From Cryptomeria japonica (taxonomy: Eukaryota > Streptophyta > Pinopsida > Cupressales > Cupressaceae), in NCBI RefSeq assembly GCF_030272615.1, contig NC_081412.1, positions 473,852,157 to 473,916,156 of the forward strand: a stretch of 64,000 bases of DNA, in the 5' to 3' direction. Each line of letters begins with the position of its first letter. Position 1 is the stretch's first letter. The notes under the pieces are model-generated. The model was not told the DNA's origin and did not search any database. It worked only from the letters and a program-made list of their open reading frames with translations. The translations under genes were made by a program, and so were the position numbers. Shown piece by piece: positions 46,195 through 57,268 of this stretch.

Positions 46195-47941
46195 TGTAGA
46201 CACCTAAAATTGTCATGTCTAATTAAATAAATATTTTATTTATTTAATTATCTAAGCTTAATTCTTCTATTAATTAAATAAATCTTTATTTATTTAATTA
46301 ATTCATTTATCCTCTTCTAGCCTTATTTCTCATTTAAATAAATACATTTATTTATTTAAATTATCCTTTTCCTAAATTAAATAAATATCTTATTTATTTA
46401 ATTGATCCCACTTCTTCTATTAATTAAATAAATCTTTATTTATTTAATTAATTCATTAACCTTTTCCACCTATGACACATGTCATTCATCTCTTAATTCA
46501 TACACTACTGTAGCGTCGTAAATTGTACGCACTTGCTAGGGTGGTACAATTTCACACCTAGTTTAGCACCCGCCTTGGCTCATTTTGCATTTTGCATTGC
46601 ATTTCTCCTTTAGCACTTAATTAATCAAATTAATTAGGTCTAAGGTCGTATTTCATCGTCTTCCATATCATAAAGTTGGGCCCCTTTCATTAAAGTGTGC
46701 CCCTTTCATTTTATTCTTCCAATACATCATTTAATCAAAAACCCTAATTAGGTCCAATTTTGAACTTGGGGGCTTGATTTCGGGGTCAAAACATCTCGAA
46801 ATCACCTGTAACGTCGGGATTCTCTCTAAAATATCATATTTGACGGTCCTGAAAATTTGGTGAAAAGTTGTCGGGACCATGGCGCTCGGCGTGCACATGG
46901 TCCCGGACATTTTTCCCGAAATTTTAGGAGCGTGATCCAATCATAAAATAAAGCTTAACCCTAAGATATTGGCGGGAGATTCAATCTCTAGGTCGGCCAA
47001 AAGTTGAAATTAAGACCTAGGGTTTCATACATAAGAGCTGTCTTTCTTCATTAGAAAGGATGAGAGATTTTTGGTTTCAAGGGCCTTCTATGCAGCGAAA
47101 GAGTAGATCTTTGAAGACTTTAACAACATTCAACATCCATCTATCAAGAATTCATCAATTTCATTCATCCATTTAGGGCTTTGAAGGCATTGAAGAACAA
47201 TAAGGGATCACCAACTGAAGATTGGCTTGTACCCCTCCCTTGGGGTTGGGTATGATTTCATGTTGTTTTCATGTCTTTTGCATAAGCTTCATTACATCAT
47301 TTGTACTCATGCTTTAGATCACTCTACATCTTGATTTGGAGCATTTACATTATCATTTACAAGCAATTAGGGTTTACTTTCTAGGTTGCTCTAGCTTGCT
47401 TACTTGCATTTTAGGATCTTGCACACACACAAGGTCTGCACACACACTACTTTTACAATACAACTTGTCTATTCGTGGAGGTGGAAATCACTGAAGCGGG
47501 GGTTTCATTATTTTGGTATTTCTTTTACCTACCCTCTAATCCTAGCCGACCTCCTTTTTACACCTCTCAATCTTATCCCTCCATTTCATATTGTGTCTTC
47601 TATTTAAGGAGATGCTTCCTTCATTATCAAACCCTAATGATCATTTTGACTACACTACGATCCTACTTGCAACCACATTCCGTTCTTTGTTGAGCTCTTG
47701 TGCATATAAAATCTGAGAGCAAATATATCAAGCAAGATCAATGGAGATAGGAAGAATGGAGATCAAAACCCTATTGGACATGTAATGGTATAATCTTTGT
47801 GATTTCATTTGATTTGCATTGTCTTAGGTAATCTTCATATGTTATGGTGGATCTTTGTTGATTGTTAGGCTAGGGTTTGGTGGTTGAATTCATTTAGCCT
47901 TTCAATATTGTTATTATTGTTATCCATTTTCACCATATACA
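46195..47941 (+). repeat. 3' LTR of the Tat-like element, 1,747 bp including a 994-bp insert
   Basis: 46195-46508 and 47503-47941 match the 760-bp 5' LTR almost base for base (about three differences, near 47689 and 47712-47716). The insert at 46509-47502 is foreign. Confidence 0.92.
46509..47502 (+). repeat. Foreign LTR-like insert within the 3' LTR
   Basis: The 5' LTR reads CACTACCTACCCCTTTCATT; here CACTAC is followed by TGTAGCGTCGTAAATTG and 994 bases later by TTTCATT. The insert starts with a TG end and has gypsy-LTR flavour (CATTTTGCATTGCAT, a long U5-like stretch). It ends about 40 bases past a possible LTR end, perhaps with some leader. Seven target bases are lost and no target duplication is seen, so it is more likely a recombination or repair event than a simple insertion. 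Confidence 0.65.
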
Positions 47942-47946
47942 GTTTC

Positions 47947-49192
47947 TAACATAGGTGCAGAAATATCATAGTAATTCCTAATGAATTTTCTATAAAATGT
48001 TTCCAAACTATGAAAATTTCTTATCTCTCCTCCTATCTTAGGTGTAGGCCAGTTCAAAATAGCCTCTACCCTCTAAGAATCCATCTTCAAGTCACCCTTA
48101 GAGATGAAAAAGCCTAAGTAAACCAATTCTTGCTCCATGAAGTCACGCTTTTCCAAATTTATGATCAACTTCTGCTCCTATAGCCACTTCAAGACTATCT
48201 CCAAGTGTTTCACATGGTCCTCCTTGCTCTTACTGAATACCAATATTTCATCAAGGTAGACTACCACAAACTTCCTTGTAAACTCCTGCAACACTTCATT
48301 CATTAGTCTCATAAAGATGCTAGGGGCACTTGAAACACAAAAAGGCATCACAAGCCACTCATATAACCCTTCATTGGTTTTAAATGCAGTCCTCCACTCA
48401 CCCCCCTCTCTTATCCTTATCTGTTGGTACCCACTCTTGTGGTCAATCTTGGAGAAATAGGTAGCTCCCCCCAAATATTCCATTAGATCCTCTATCCTTT
48501 GAATAGGAAACCTATATTTGATGGTTATCCTATTGATGGTCGTGGAATCACTACAAAGCCTCCATTTCCCATCCTTCTTTGGGGATAAAACACTAGGTAC
48601 TGCACATGGGATAAGGCTCTTTCTCACTAACCTTTTGTCTAGGATTTCTTGAACTTGTCTTACTATCTCTTAATTCTGATGTGGGGTCATTTTATATGCA
48701 GCCTTGTTAGGGAGTACTGCTCTTGGTATGATGTCAGTCTGATGTCTAATATCTCTAATAGGTGGCAGGGAATCGGGTATGTCTTCTGCAACCACTCTTT
48801 TGTATCTCTTAAGTAGTTCTCTGACCTCATTAGGTCCTACCTCACTCACACCCTTCTTCTTTTCTTCCTTGGGCTTCACAATTAAAGAAAAACCTACTCC
48901 ACCTTCCTCCTTTGGTGTATCTAGGAAATTTTTTCTCCCACCATCATCACACTAGATCGTACCTATTATGGGTCCCCTTTGACCAATGACTGTATCTTAT
49001 AAGTCACACCATCATTTTGGAAAGAGTAAGCATTCTTTTCCCCATCATGTTGAGCATTCCTATCATATTGCCATGGCCTGCCAAGCAAAAGATGACAAGC
49101 ATCCATAGGAAGGATATCACACAAAATCTTGTCCTTATACCCCCCAATATTGAATTCTACCCATGCTTGTTCATTGATGAGTATGTGTTGCC
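47947..49192 (-). pseudogene. Chromovirus protease end and reverse transcriptase
   Basis: From 49192 downward: the end of the protease region (GQHILINEQAWVEFN, CHLLLGRPWQYDR), two stops near 48955, a linker (48670-48879), then RT. The RT has PSVLSPKKDGKWRLCSDST, FPIQRIEDLMEYLGG, SKIDHKSGYQQIRI (motif A Asp kept) and VVYLDEILVFSKS, where the second Asp of the catalytic YLDD is Glu. The connection and thumb follow to DISAPMLET at the 34458-47941 insertion point. Stops occur at about 48668, 48178 and 48078. RT would copy the element RNA; it is inactive here. Confidence 0.92.
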
Positions 49193-49197
49193 CCTTG

Positions 49198-50249
49198 TGT
49201 AGGTCTTGGGGACAACTGAGAGGTGGGGGGTTGAATCAGTTGTCCAATAAATTCAAACCAAAATCTTATTAACCAACTTATTGCTTAATACCGATAAGAT
49301 AGTTAATTGTGCCGGTAAACAGTGTTAACAGGAAATGCTGTACCGGTAAGAATTAATGCATGAAACATAAGCACAAAGTAAACCACAACACATGACACAA
49401 ATATTTGTATGTGGAAACCCTGTAAGGGGAAAAACCATGGTGGGAAACCTTACCCACAATAAGATGATACTACTGCAGATAGTAAGTGTACAAGAGGGGT
49501 CTTCACATGCAAAAAGGCCAACAGCCTAGAGCTCACTGCTCAAATACAAATGGGAGTCACACTGACTACAGATGGATGGTTAAATCCAATGAGAATGTAC
49601 TACACAAAATAGGATCTTCATATGCTGGATTTAGTACCGGTGTAATGCTGATATGCTTTTACAAAAACCTAGCTTCACCTTCAAATGATGTCTTCATGTA
49701 TACCTCTGTTTAATCTCGCATATACCTTCTTATAATTCTTTTTCGCATTCCACACTTGATCTTACAAATAAGATCTTACATTTATACCATACCCTAAGAC
49801 CAATTTTAGTAGGTCGGCTCTACAAGATATTACAATAAAACATTTTACAAATAATACAATAACCGATGCAATAACCGATTGAACATGTCGGCTTAATGCA
49901 TTTACAACAATAATAAATCATCTCCATAGCGTACCATGCTGATCTGGAAAAGATAAACCTACCGGTGTAACCCTAGATAACCTGGACCTATTTGTCGGTG
50001 AAAGCAAATATGCAAATAAGAATACAGCAATGATATTACTTCAAGGAAAAGTGTCCACATGATGTCTCGACATTACCAAGTGTCTTCCATGTCATTGCAG
50101 GTACTGGTGAACATTATATCCTGCCAGTTAACTATATACCGGTGATTGTTGAATAGTTTACTGATTGCCGGTGAATGTTGCTAGATCTCCAAAGTAGGTG
50201 TGTTAGCAGGTGTTGACATTAATGACAAAACCATACCAAAATACCAACA
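49198..50249 (-). repeat. 3' LTR of copia-D, 1,052 bp
   Basis: Minus-strand TGTTGGTATTTTGG...CCAAGACCTACA. Rich in ACCGG motifs. It aligns with 54825-55878. Confidence 0.93.
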
Positions 50250-50263
50250 ATCTCCCTCTTTGG
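50250..50263 (-). other. Polypurine tract of copia-D
   Basis: The minus strand reads CCAAAGAGGGAGAT directly before the LTR start TGTTGG. Confidence 0.8.
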
Positions 50264-50640
50264 AATTGATGGCAACACAAGATGGAAAAACCATCAAAGT
50301 GCCAAAATAGAAATGCCAACTACAAAAACCAATTCTCCCCTTGGGAGTAATATGTGTTTACCCAAAGATTTATTTTCAATATCAATCTCTCATACCAATC
50401 TCTCCTCAAAAAGATAATGTATTTTTCCATATATCTCTCCCCAATGTTTTTCCATATATCTCTCCCCCTTTGATATCAAATGCCGAAGTCACAAAAAGGT
50501 CAAGTTCATACAAAATACCAATCAATTCAATATACCAACTACTCCCCCTGAGATGTAGCTTCCTCATCAAATACCAGAATAAAAGATTTGTCCATTTAAT
50601 TCTGCTGGTTGATGATAATCATCAATTGTCTAAGTCTCTA
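50264..50640 (-). other. copia-D 3' spacer
   Basis: Non-coding sequence between pol and the polypurine tract, with further GGGGGAG-type purine runs on the minus strand (about 50465 and 50544). The plus-strand ORF across 50341-50772 has no support. Confidence 0.6.
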
Positions 50641-53600
50641 CCGGTGGAGGTAAGACTCCGAGCTGATCTCAAAAGTTTCCTTAGGCAAAGGTTTTGTAAA
50701 AATATCTACAAGCTATTCTTTAGTATTCACATAAACCAGTTTTATTTCTTTTTCTTCAACTTTTTCCCTTAGAAAATTCAGTTTGATAGAAACATGTTTT
50801 GTTTTAGAATGTAATACTGGATTCTTAAATATATCAATTGCTGCAGTGTTATCACAATATATAGTAATAGGTTCCTTGCATTTTACCTTTATGTCTTTCA
50901 ACATTTGCTTAAGCCAAAGTACCTGTGTAGTTTGTTGCTGCTGCAACATATTCTGATTCTGCTGTTGATAAAGATGTACAACTCTGTTTCTTACCTAACC
51001 AAGAAACTAATCTCTTTCCAAGAAAGAATGCTCCACCAGTGGTGCTCTTTCTATCATCCACATCTCCTGCCCAATTTGCATCTGTGTATGCATATAGATA
51101 AAAAATTTCATCTTTAGGATACCATAATCCAAGATTTGTTGTGCCTTGTAAGTACCGAAAAATCCTTTTTACTGCTGATTCATGATTTTCCTTGGGATTA
51201 CTCTGAAATCTGGAAACTATACATACTGCATTCATAATATCAAGTCTGGTTTGTGTCAAATACAGTAAACCTCCTATCATAGATTTGTATCTAGTTGGAT
51301 TAACAGGTGCAGATTCATCCCTTTGAGATAATTTGTCATTTGTAGTCATAGGTGTGCTTATCAGTTTAGAGTTCTCCATCCCAAATTTCTTGAGTAGTTC
51401 TTTCAAGTACTTAGATTGACTCAAAAATATGCCTTTATCAGTCTGTAAAATCTGCAATCCTAAAAAGAATTTTATTTCTCCAATCATAGACATTTCAAAT
51501 TCATGCTGCATTTTAAGAGAAAATTCTTTGCATAATCCATCTTCTCCTCCAAAGATTATATCATCAACAAATACTTCCATAATCAAAATGTCATCATTAG
51601 TTACTTTGTAATATAAATTGCTATCTGCATTTCCTTTAGTAAAGCCAATTTTTAAGAGATACTTATCCAATCTTTCATACCAGGCTCTTGGAGCTTGTTT
51701 TAGTCCATACAGAGCTTTTCTTAATCTGCAAACCATATCATTGTTATCTGTCAAAGAAAATCCATCAGGTTGTTCAATATAAACTTCTTCTTCAAGATCT
51801 CCATTCAAAAATGCACATTTAATATCCATTTGATAAACTTTGTAATCCTTGTGAGCTGCAAAGGCTAAGAATAATCTAACTGCTTCAATTCTGGCTACTG
51901 GTGCAAAGGTTTCATTGTAATCAACTCCTTCTTTCTGAGAATATCCCTTACACACTAGTCTTGCTTTATTCCTGACAACCTTACCATCTTCATTGAGTTT
52001 GTTTCTAAATACCCATTTGGTTCCAATTACATTTTTATTTTCAGGCTGAGGAACTAATGTCCAAGTATTATTTTTCTCAATTTGTCTTAATTCTTCTTCC
52101 ATAGCTTTAATCCAAAATTTATCTTCACATGCTTCATTGATAGATAATGGTTCAATTTGAGAAATAAGACATACCTCTTCATTTGACAATCTTCCTCTTG
52201 TCATGACTCCTTTAAATTTGCTTCCAATTATCTGATCTTCAGAATGATTCAGCCTTACATACCGAGGTGTCTTAGTCTGTTGTTGTTCTTCAATTACTGT
52301 GGTATCCTCTGATGATACCAGAGTAATTGGGTCATCATTCTGTACCGGTGGATTTACTATTGGTTCATTTGTCATAATTTCTGTTACCGATTCGGAGTCT
52401 ATATACCTTGAAGTTCCTCTGAATTGTTCATCAATCTTTACATTTGTACTCTCAACAATTTTCTGTAATCTTTTATTAAAACATCTATAAGCTTTACTCT
52501 TAGATGAATAACCAAGAAATATTCCTTCATCACTTCTAGGATCAAACTTGCCAATATACTCATCTCTTCTAATATAACATTTACTTCCAAAAATTCTGAA
52601 ATACTTAAGAGTGGGAGTATTACCAAACCATAGTTCATGAGGGGTCTTACTAGTTTCACCTTTGATGTGAACTTTGTTGAATGTATAGACAACGGTGCTT
52701 ACTGCCTCTCTCCAGTACACATGTGGTAGATTTGCTTCTGATAACATACTTCTTGCTGCATCCAAAATAGTTTTATTTTTCCTTTCAACAACTCCATTCT
52801 ATTGTGGTGTCCGAGGTGCTAATAACTGTCTTTTGATTCCATTCACTTCACAGAATGTATTAAAATCTCTAGATGTGAATTCTCCTCCTTGATCTGATCT
52901 TAAACATTTAATTTTCTTACCGGTTTCATTTTCAACCATTGCTTTGAATAGTTTGAACTTCCCAAGTGCTTTTGATTTTTCCCTGAGAAAAGTAACCCAA
53001 CACATTCTGGAATAATCATCAATAATTAGCATGAAATATCTATCACCTTGTAAGCTTTTAGTTCTAGCCGGACCACATAAATCAATGTGAATTAAATCAA
53101 GAGCATTATTGGATTTTTCTGGAATACTTTTGAAACTAGCTCTAACCTGTTTTCCAAATTGACATTGCTTGCAAATTGTATTCTGAGGTTTCACAATTTT
53201 AGGTAGATCTCTAATTGCCTTAGAAGTACTGATTTTTACCATGCAATCAAAATTTTCATGACATAGTCTTTTATGCCATAGCCAACTTTCATCTATATGA
53301 GCAATTAAGCATGCCTTTTCACTATTATTCAAATGAAAGATATTACCTCTAGTCTGATTACCAGTTGCAATTTCCAAACCATTTCTATTCATGATTTTGC
53401 ATTTTCCATTTTTAAATTGTAACTGAAAACCTTTCTCAACTAATTGACCAACACTTAAAAGATTATGTTTTAATCCTTCAACATAGTAATCATTGTCAGT
53501 GTTATGTTTACCATCAAGAGATATTGAACCCTAACCTTTGATTGAACAGGCTTTGTCATCTCCGAATCTTACTAAACCTCCATTGTATTCTTGAAAGTTC

Positions 53601-54767
53601 AAGAATTTGCCTTTGTCTCCAGTCATGTGATGTGAACATCCTGAGTCAATAATCCATTCATCCTTTGATTCAACTTTAGCTGCTAGGGCTTGTTCTACCG
53701 GTGGAGCAATAGGTACCATTTGATCTTCTGTTATAGCAACAAAGACCCATCCATTGTCTACTGGATCCTCATCAGAATCATCAGTCACACCTTCATTAGC
53801 AACGTAACAGGATTTATCTTTGTTTTTCTTAAATCTGTATCTCTGATATTCAGGATTAGGTTTGTATGTCCTTCTAGCTTCTTCTCTTAGTCTAGCATGT
53901 CTATCAGGGCATCTTGAAGCCATATGACCAATCTTATTGCAATTGAAACATTTAAAGGGTGCTTTACCTTCATACTTACTTCCAATTGGACCTTTTGGCA
54001 TTTTTCTTGCAAATAGTGCTTCAAGTTCTTCAAGCTCCTCATTCTCCTTTCTGGTTTCTTCAAGTTCTCTTACATAAAAGGCTCTCAGTCTGATTGTCAA
54101 AAGATGGAGCAGATGATGTTGATGCTTTGAAGGCCAAATCAGTTTTTATAGCAACAGGACCAAATTCCTCTATTTCAAAAGCTGAAAGTTTTCCAATCAG
54201 TGTATCCCTAGCTACTGATGTATTAGGCATTATTCTCAACTCATTAATAGCAGTAACCTTCATTTTATATGCCGATGGAAAACCTCTTAAGATTTTTGAA
54301 ACAATCTCATCTTCACTCAAGGTTCCTCCACAACATTTGATACCTAAAACAATTTCATTTACTCTTTCCATAAAAGCATAAATTCTTTCATCTTCTTCCA
54401 TTTTCAAATGTTCATACCTGACTCGGAAGCTTTCAAGTTTTGCAATTTTGACTGTGGAATCCCATTCATTTAGTGTTTCCAAATGATCCCAAATAGCTTT
54501 TGCAGTAGATCTATCTAATAATCCCATGATTTGTTGATCTGATAATGCACTCAAAAGTGCTTCTCTTGCTTTGCAATAATTTTCTTCATCTTTACCTAGA
54601 GTAATAGGAGCAGGCTGACCAGCTACAACAACAGTATAACCGTTCTTAGTAACTTCCCAGATGTCTTTACCAATGCAATTCAGATGTGTCTCCATTCCGA
54701 TTTTCCATATTCCATAGTTGGTTCCATCAAGTTTAGGACTATCCTTCCTGAAATAATTAGTAGACAT
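50641..54767 (-). pseudogene. copia-D gag-pol polyprotein, two frameshifts and three stops
   Basis: ATG 54767 (MSTNYFRKDSPKLDGTNYG) opens gag (DUF4219/UBN2 type). A frameshift near 54085 leads to the knuckle CFNCNKIGHMASRC and a protease with an intact Asp-Ser-Gly (WIIDSGCSHHMTG). Integrase follows: LWHKRLCH and CKQC zinc ligands; IHIDLCGP, LRSDQGGEF and NGVVERKN for D, D, E. RT has [20 protein letters not shown] and [11 protein letters not shown]; RNase H has [13 protein letters not shown] and [12 protein letters not shown] frameshift near 50925 precedes the end, VDIFTKPLPKETFE. The stops at 53531, 52799 and 50713 are TAG where this family usually has Gln. All catalytic residues I can check are present. 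Confidence 0.94.
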
Positions 54768-54810
54768 TGGATCTCCTCAAGTTCTTAAACTTCTGCAAAA
54801 GAGGACCAAA

Positions 54811-54822
54811 GCTCTGATACCA
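54811..54822 (-). other. Primer-binding site of copia-D
   Basis: Minus-strand TGGTATCAGAGC, two bases from the 5' LTR, complementary to initiator Met tRNA. Confidence 0.93.
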
Positions 54823-54824
54823 AT

Positions 54825-55878
54825 TGTAGGTCCTGGGGACAACTGAGAGGGGGGGGGGGTGAATCAGTTGTCCAATAAATTCAAACCCAAATCTTATTAA
54901 CCAACTTATTGCTCAATACCAGTAAGATAGTTAATTGTGTCAGTAAACAGTGTTAATAGGAAATGTTGTACCGGTAAGAATTAATGCATGAAACATAAGC
55001 ACAAAGTAAACCACAACACATGACACAAATATTTGTACGTGGAAACCCCGTAAGGGGAAAAGCCATGGTGGGAAACGTTACCCACAATCAGATGATACTA
55101 CTGTAGATAGTAAGTGTACAAGAGGGGTCTGCACATGCAGAAAGGCCAACAGCCTAGAGCTCACTGCTCAAACACAAATGGGAGTCACACTGACTACAGA
55201 TGGATGGTTAAATCCAATGACAATGTACTGCACAAAATAGCATCTTGATACGCTGGATTTAGTATCGGCGTAATGCTGATATGCTTTTACAAAAACCTAG
55301 CTTCACCTTCAAATGATGTCTTCATGTATACCTCTGTTTAATCTCGCATATACCTTCTTATAATTCTTTTTCGCATTCCACACTTGATCTTACAAATAAG
55401 ATCTTACATTTATACCATACCCTAAGACCAATTTTAGTAGGTCGGCTCTACAAGATATTACAATAAAACATTTTACAAATAATACAATAACCGATGCAAT
55501 AACCGATTGAACATGTCGGCTTAATGCATTTACAACAATAATAAATCATCTCCATAGCATGCCATGCTGATCTGGAAAAGATAAACCTGCCGGTGTAACC
55601 CTAGATAACCTGGACCTATTTACCGATGAAAGCAAATATGCAAATAAGAATATAGCAATGATATTACTTCAAGGAAAAGTGTCCACATGATGTCTTCAAC
55701 ATTACCAAGTGTCTTCCATGTCATTGTAGGTACTGGTAAACATTATATCCTGTCGGTTAACTATATACTAGTGATTGTTGAACAATTTACTAATTGCTGG
55801 TGAATGTTGCTGGATCTCCAAAGTAGGTGTGTTAGCAGGTGTTGACATTAATGAAAAGACCATACCAAAATACCAACA
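54825..55878 (-). repeat. 5' LTR of copia-D, 1,054 bp
   Basis: Partner of 49198-50249. A minus-strand TATA box (TATAAAT) lies at 55408-55414, in the middle of the LTR as expected for U3/R. A G-run is longer than in the other copy (54845-54860). Confidence 0.93.
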
Positions 55879-55883
55879 CCTTA

Positions 55884-57214
55884 TTCAACCAACTGACTCT
55901 ATATGGACAACAATGGGGTATTTTCTCTAATTTCAACTTTTTTACAATTTCCAAAGATATAATGTTATCAGTAGAACCTAAGTTTATTACAACTTTACAA
56001 ACCTTACCTTGAATCTTGCAGTTGAATTTAAACAAAACCCTTCTTTGGGGTGGCTCAGTCTTCACTGGTTCCTTGAACAGTGTCCTCTTTATCATCAGGT
56101 TATATCCCATTTCTGATGTCAATTTCACTTCTGAAGATATCACACTCCTTGCATCTTCTTGAATCAAAGTGGTTCTCCTATCACCACCATGAGAAGTTGA
56201 GGCTTTCTCTAGATACTTGTAAGCCAGGTGTCCCATCTGATTGTAGTTGTAGCATATCATATTGGAGAACTTGGATCCTCTCCCTGATCCATTTGTCCCA
56301 CCTCTTTCATTAGGTCCTCTCCCTTGGTAGCCTCCTTGGCTAGACTTACCCCTAGACCTTTCATTAGGATTTCTTCCTCCAAAATTGCCTCTACCTCTGC
56401 CTCTGAAACTTCTCCCTCCTTTACCTCTGATACCTTTCTAATTCCTCCTCTTTAGCTTCTCTTTTGCCCTTAGGGCTAATTGGAAGCACTTGTTCATTGT
56501 CTCTAGTGCCAGGATGATATTCTCATCTTGGATGTTCATTTTTAGGCCATTCAAGTACATGGCTACTTTCTTTGGTTCCTCTTCTTGTCTCTTTGATCTA
56601 AGACTGAGTTTATGAAACTCCTCCACATATGTATTCACATCAAGTTCTCTTTGTCCGAGGTTCTACAAATTCTTGTATATCTGCACTTCATAGTTAATGG
56701 GTATGAATTGTGCCTTGACTTTAGCCTTCATCCTTTCCCAAGAGGTTATCATACTCTTCCCCTCCTTAACTCTCTCCCCTTGTACATAGTTCCACCATGT
56801 AAGAGTAGACCGCTTCAACCTTGCCTTTTCTAGCTTGACTCTCTTATCTTAAGGGATTTCCTTGTACTCAAAATGATTGGTCAATGCTTCAATCTAGCCT
56901 ATCACCTCTTATGCTTCCATGCTTCCACTATATATAGGCAACCCATCTATGGTGTCCCTATTGATTGACTTCAAGGCATCTACAAATGCCCTTTGATCTA
57001 CGGGTATCTCATCTACCCTCTTAGGGGCTTCCCCATCTTCTTTGTCCCCTTCTTCATTAGTGTTACTTCCATCCTCCTTATCCTTACCCTTGGTCTTCTT
57101 TAATTCTTCAAGCTTGGACTCAAGCATCTCTTCAATCAACTTCTTCATTGCATCTTGTGACATACTTTTAGGAGGCATTTTTTCAGCCTCTACTTCAACC
57201 TCTTCCTCTAACAT
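55884..57214 (-). pseudogene. Chromovirus gag and start of protease
   Basis: Gag starts at about 57214 after the PBS: an acidic N-terminus (MLEEEVEVEAEKMPPKSMSQ), a K/E-rich segment, and a gag core with LKRSTLTWWNYVQGERV (about 56800) and MNTYVEEFHKLSLRSKRQEE. An RGRG-rich basic tract follows, then a zinc knuckle CYNYNQMGHLAYKY, in which two of three Cys are Tyr. The protease segment reads CKVVINLGSTDNIIS, where the active-site Asp-Ser-Gly is Asn-Leu-Gly, so it is inactive. All parts are in one frame with stops near 56900, 56855, 56665 and 56438. The frame reaches SWLNK at the copia-D insertion site. Confidence 0.9.
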
Positions 57215-57253
57215 ACACTAAGACCACACCACCCAAGTGATCTTCAAAATCCT

Positions 57254-57265
57254 GCTCTGATACCA
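57254..57265 (-). other. Primer-binding site of the chromovirus
   Basis: Minus-strand TGGTATCAGAGC, three bases from the 5' LTR. Initiator Met tRNA type. Confidence 0.92.
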
Positions 57266-57268
57266 ATA

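Larger units (their letters stand above)
34458..47941 (+). mobile_element. Tat-like Ty3/gypsy element, 13.5 kb, lacking RT/RNase H/IN core and carrying an antisense PMD gene
   Basis: Perfect target copies gtttc (34453-34457 and 47942-47946) flank LTRs starting TGTAGACACC and ending CACCATATACA. Inside, in order: a PBS-like segment; a 2-kb leader with CGCGTCTGTG repeats; gag-protease (37230-40433); a short integrase C-terminal remnant (to 41350); a spacer; an antisense two-exon PMD gene (43056-45898); and a purine tract before the 3' LTR. Outside a 994-bp insert in the 3' LTR, I find only about three differences between the LTRs, so this is the youngest insertion in the nest. With no polymerase or integrase core it must have moved in trans. 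Confidence 0.93.
49198..55878 (-). mobile_element. Nearly complete Ty1/copia retrotransposon (copia-D), 6.7 kb
   Basis: LTRs at 54825-55878 (5') and 49198-50249 (3') flank PBS, gag, protease, integrase, RT and RNase H in copia order. Target copies are ccttg (49193-49197) and cctta (55879-55883). The chromovirus protease frame (SWLNK then GQHILI) is restored when it is removed. LTR pair differences are a few percent, clustered near the ends. The polyprotein has only two frameshifts and three stops, so it is the best-preserved element in the window. Confidence 0.94.

Noticed and set aside
50341-50772. 143-codon plus-strand ORF
   Set aside because: It is antisense to the end of copia-D pol and its 3' spacer, with Phe-rich low-complexity ends.
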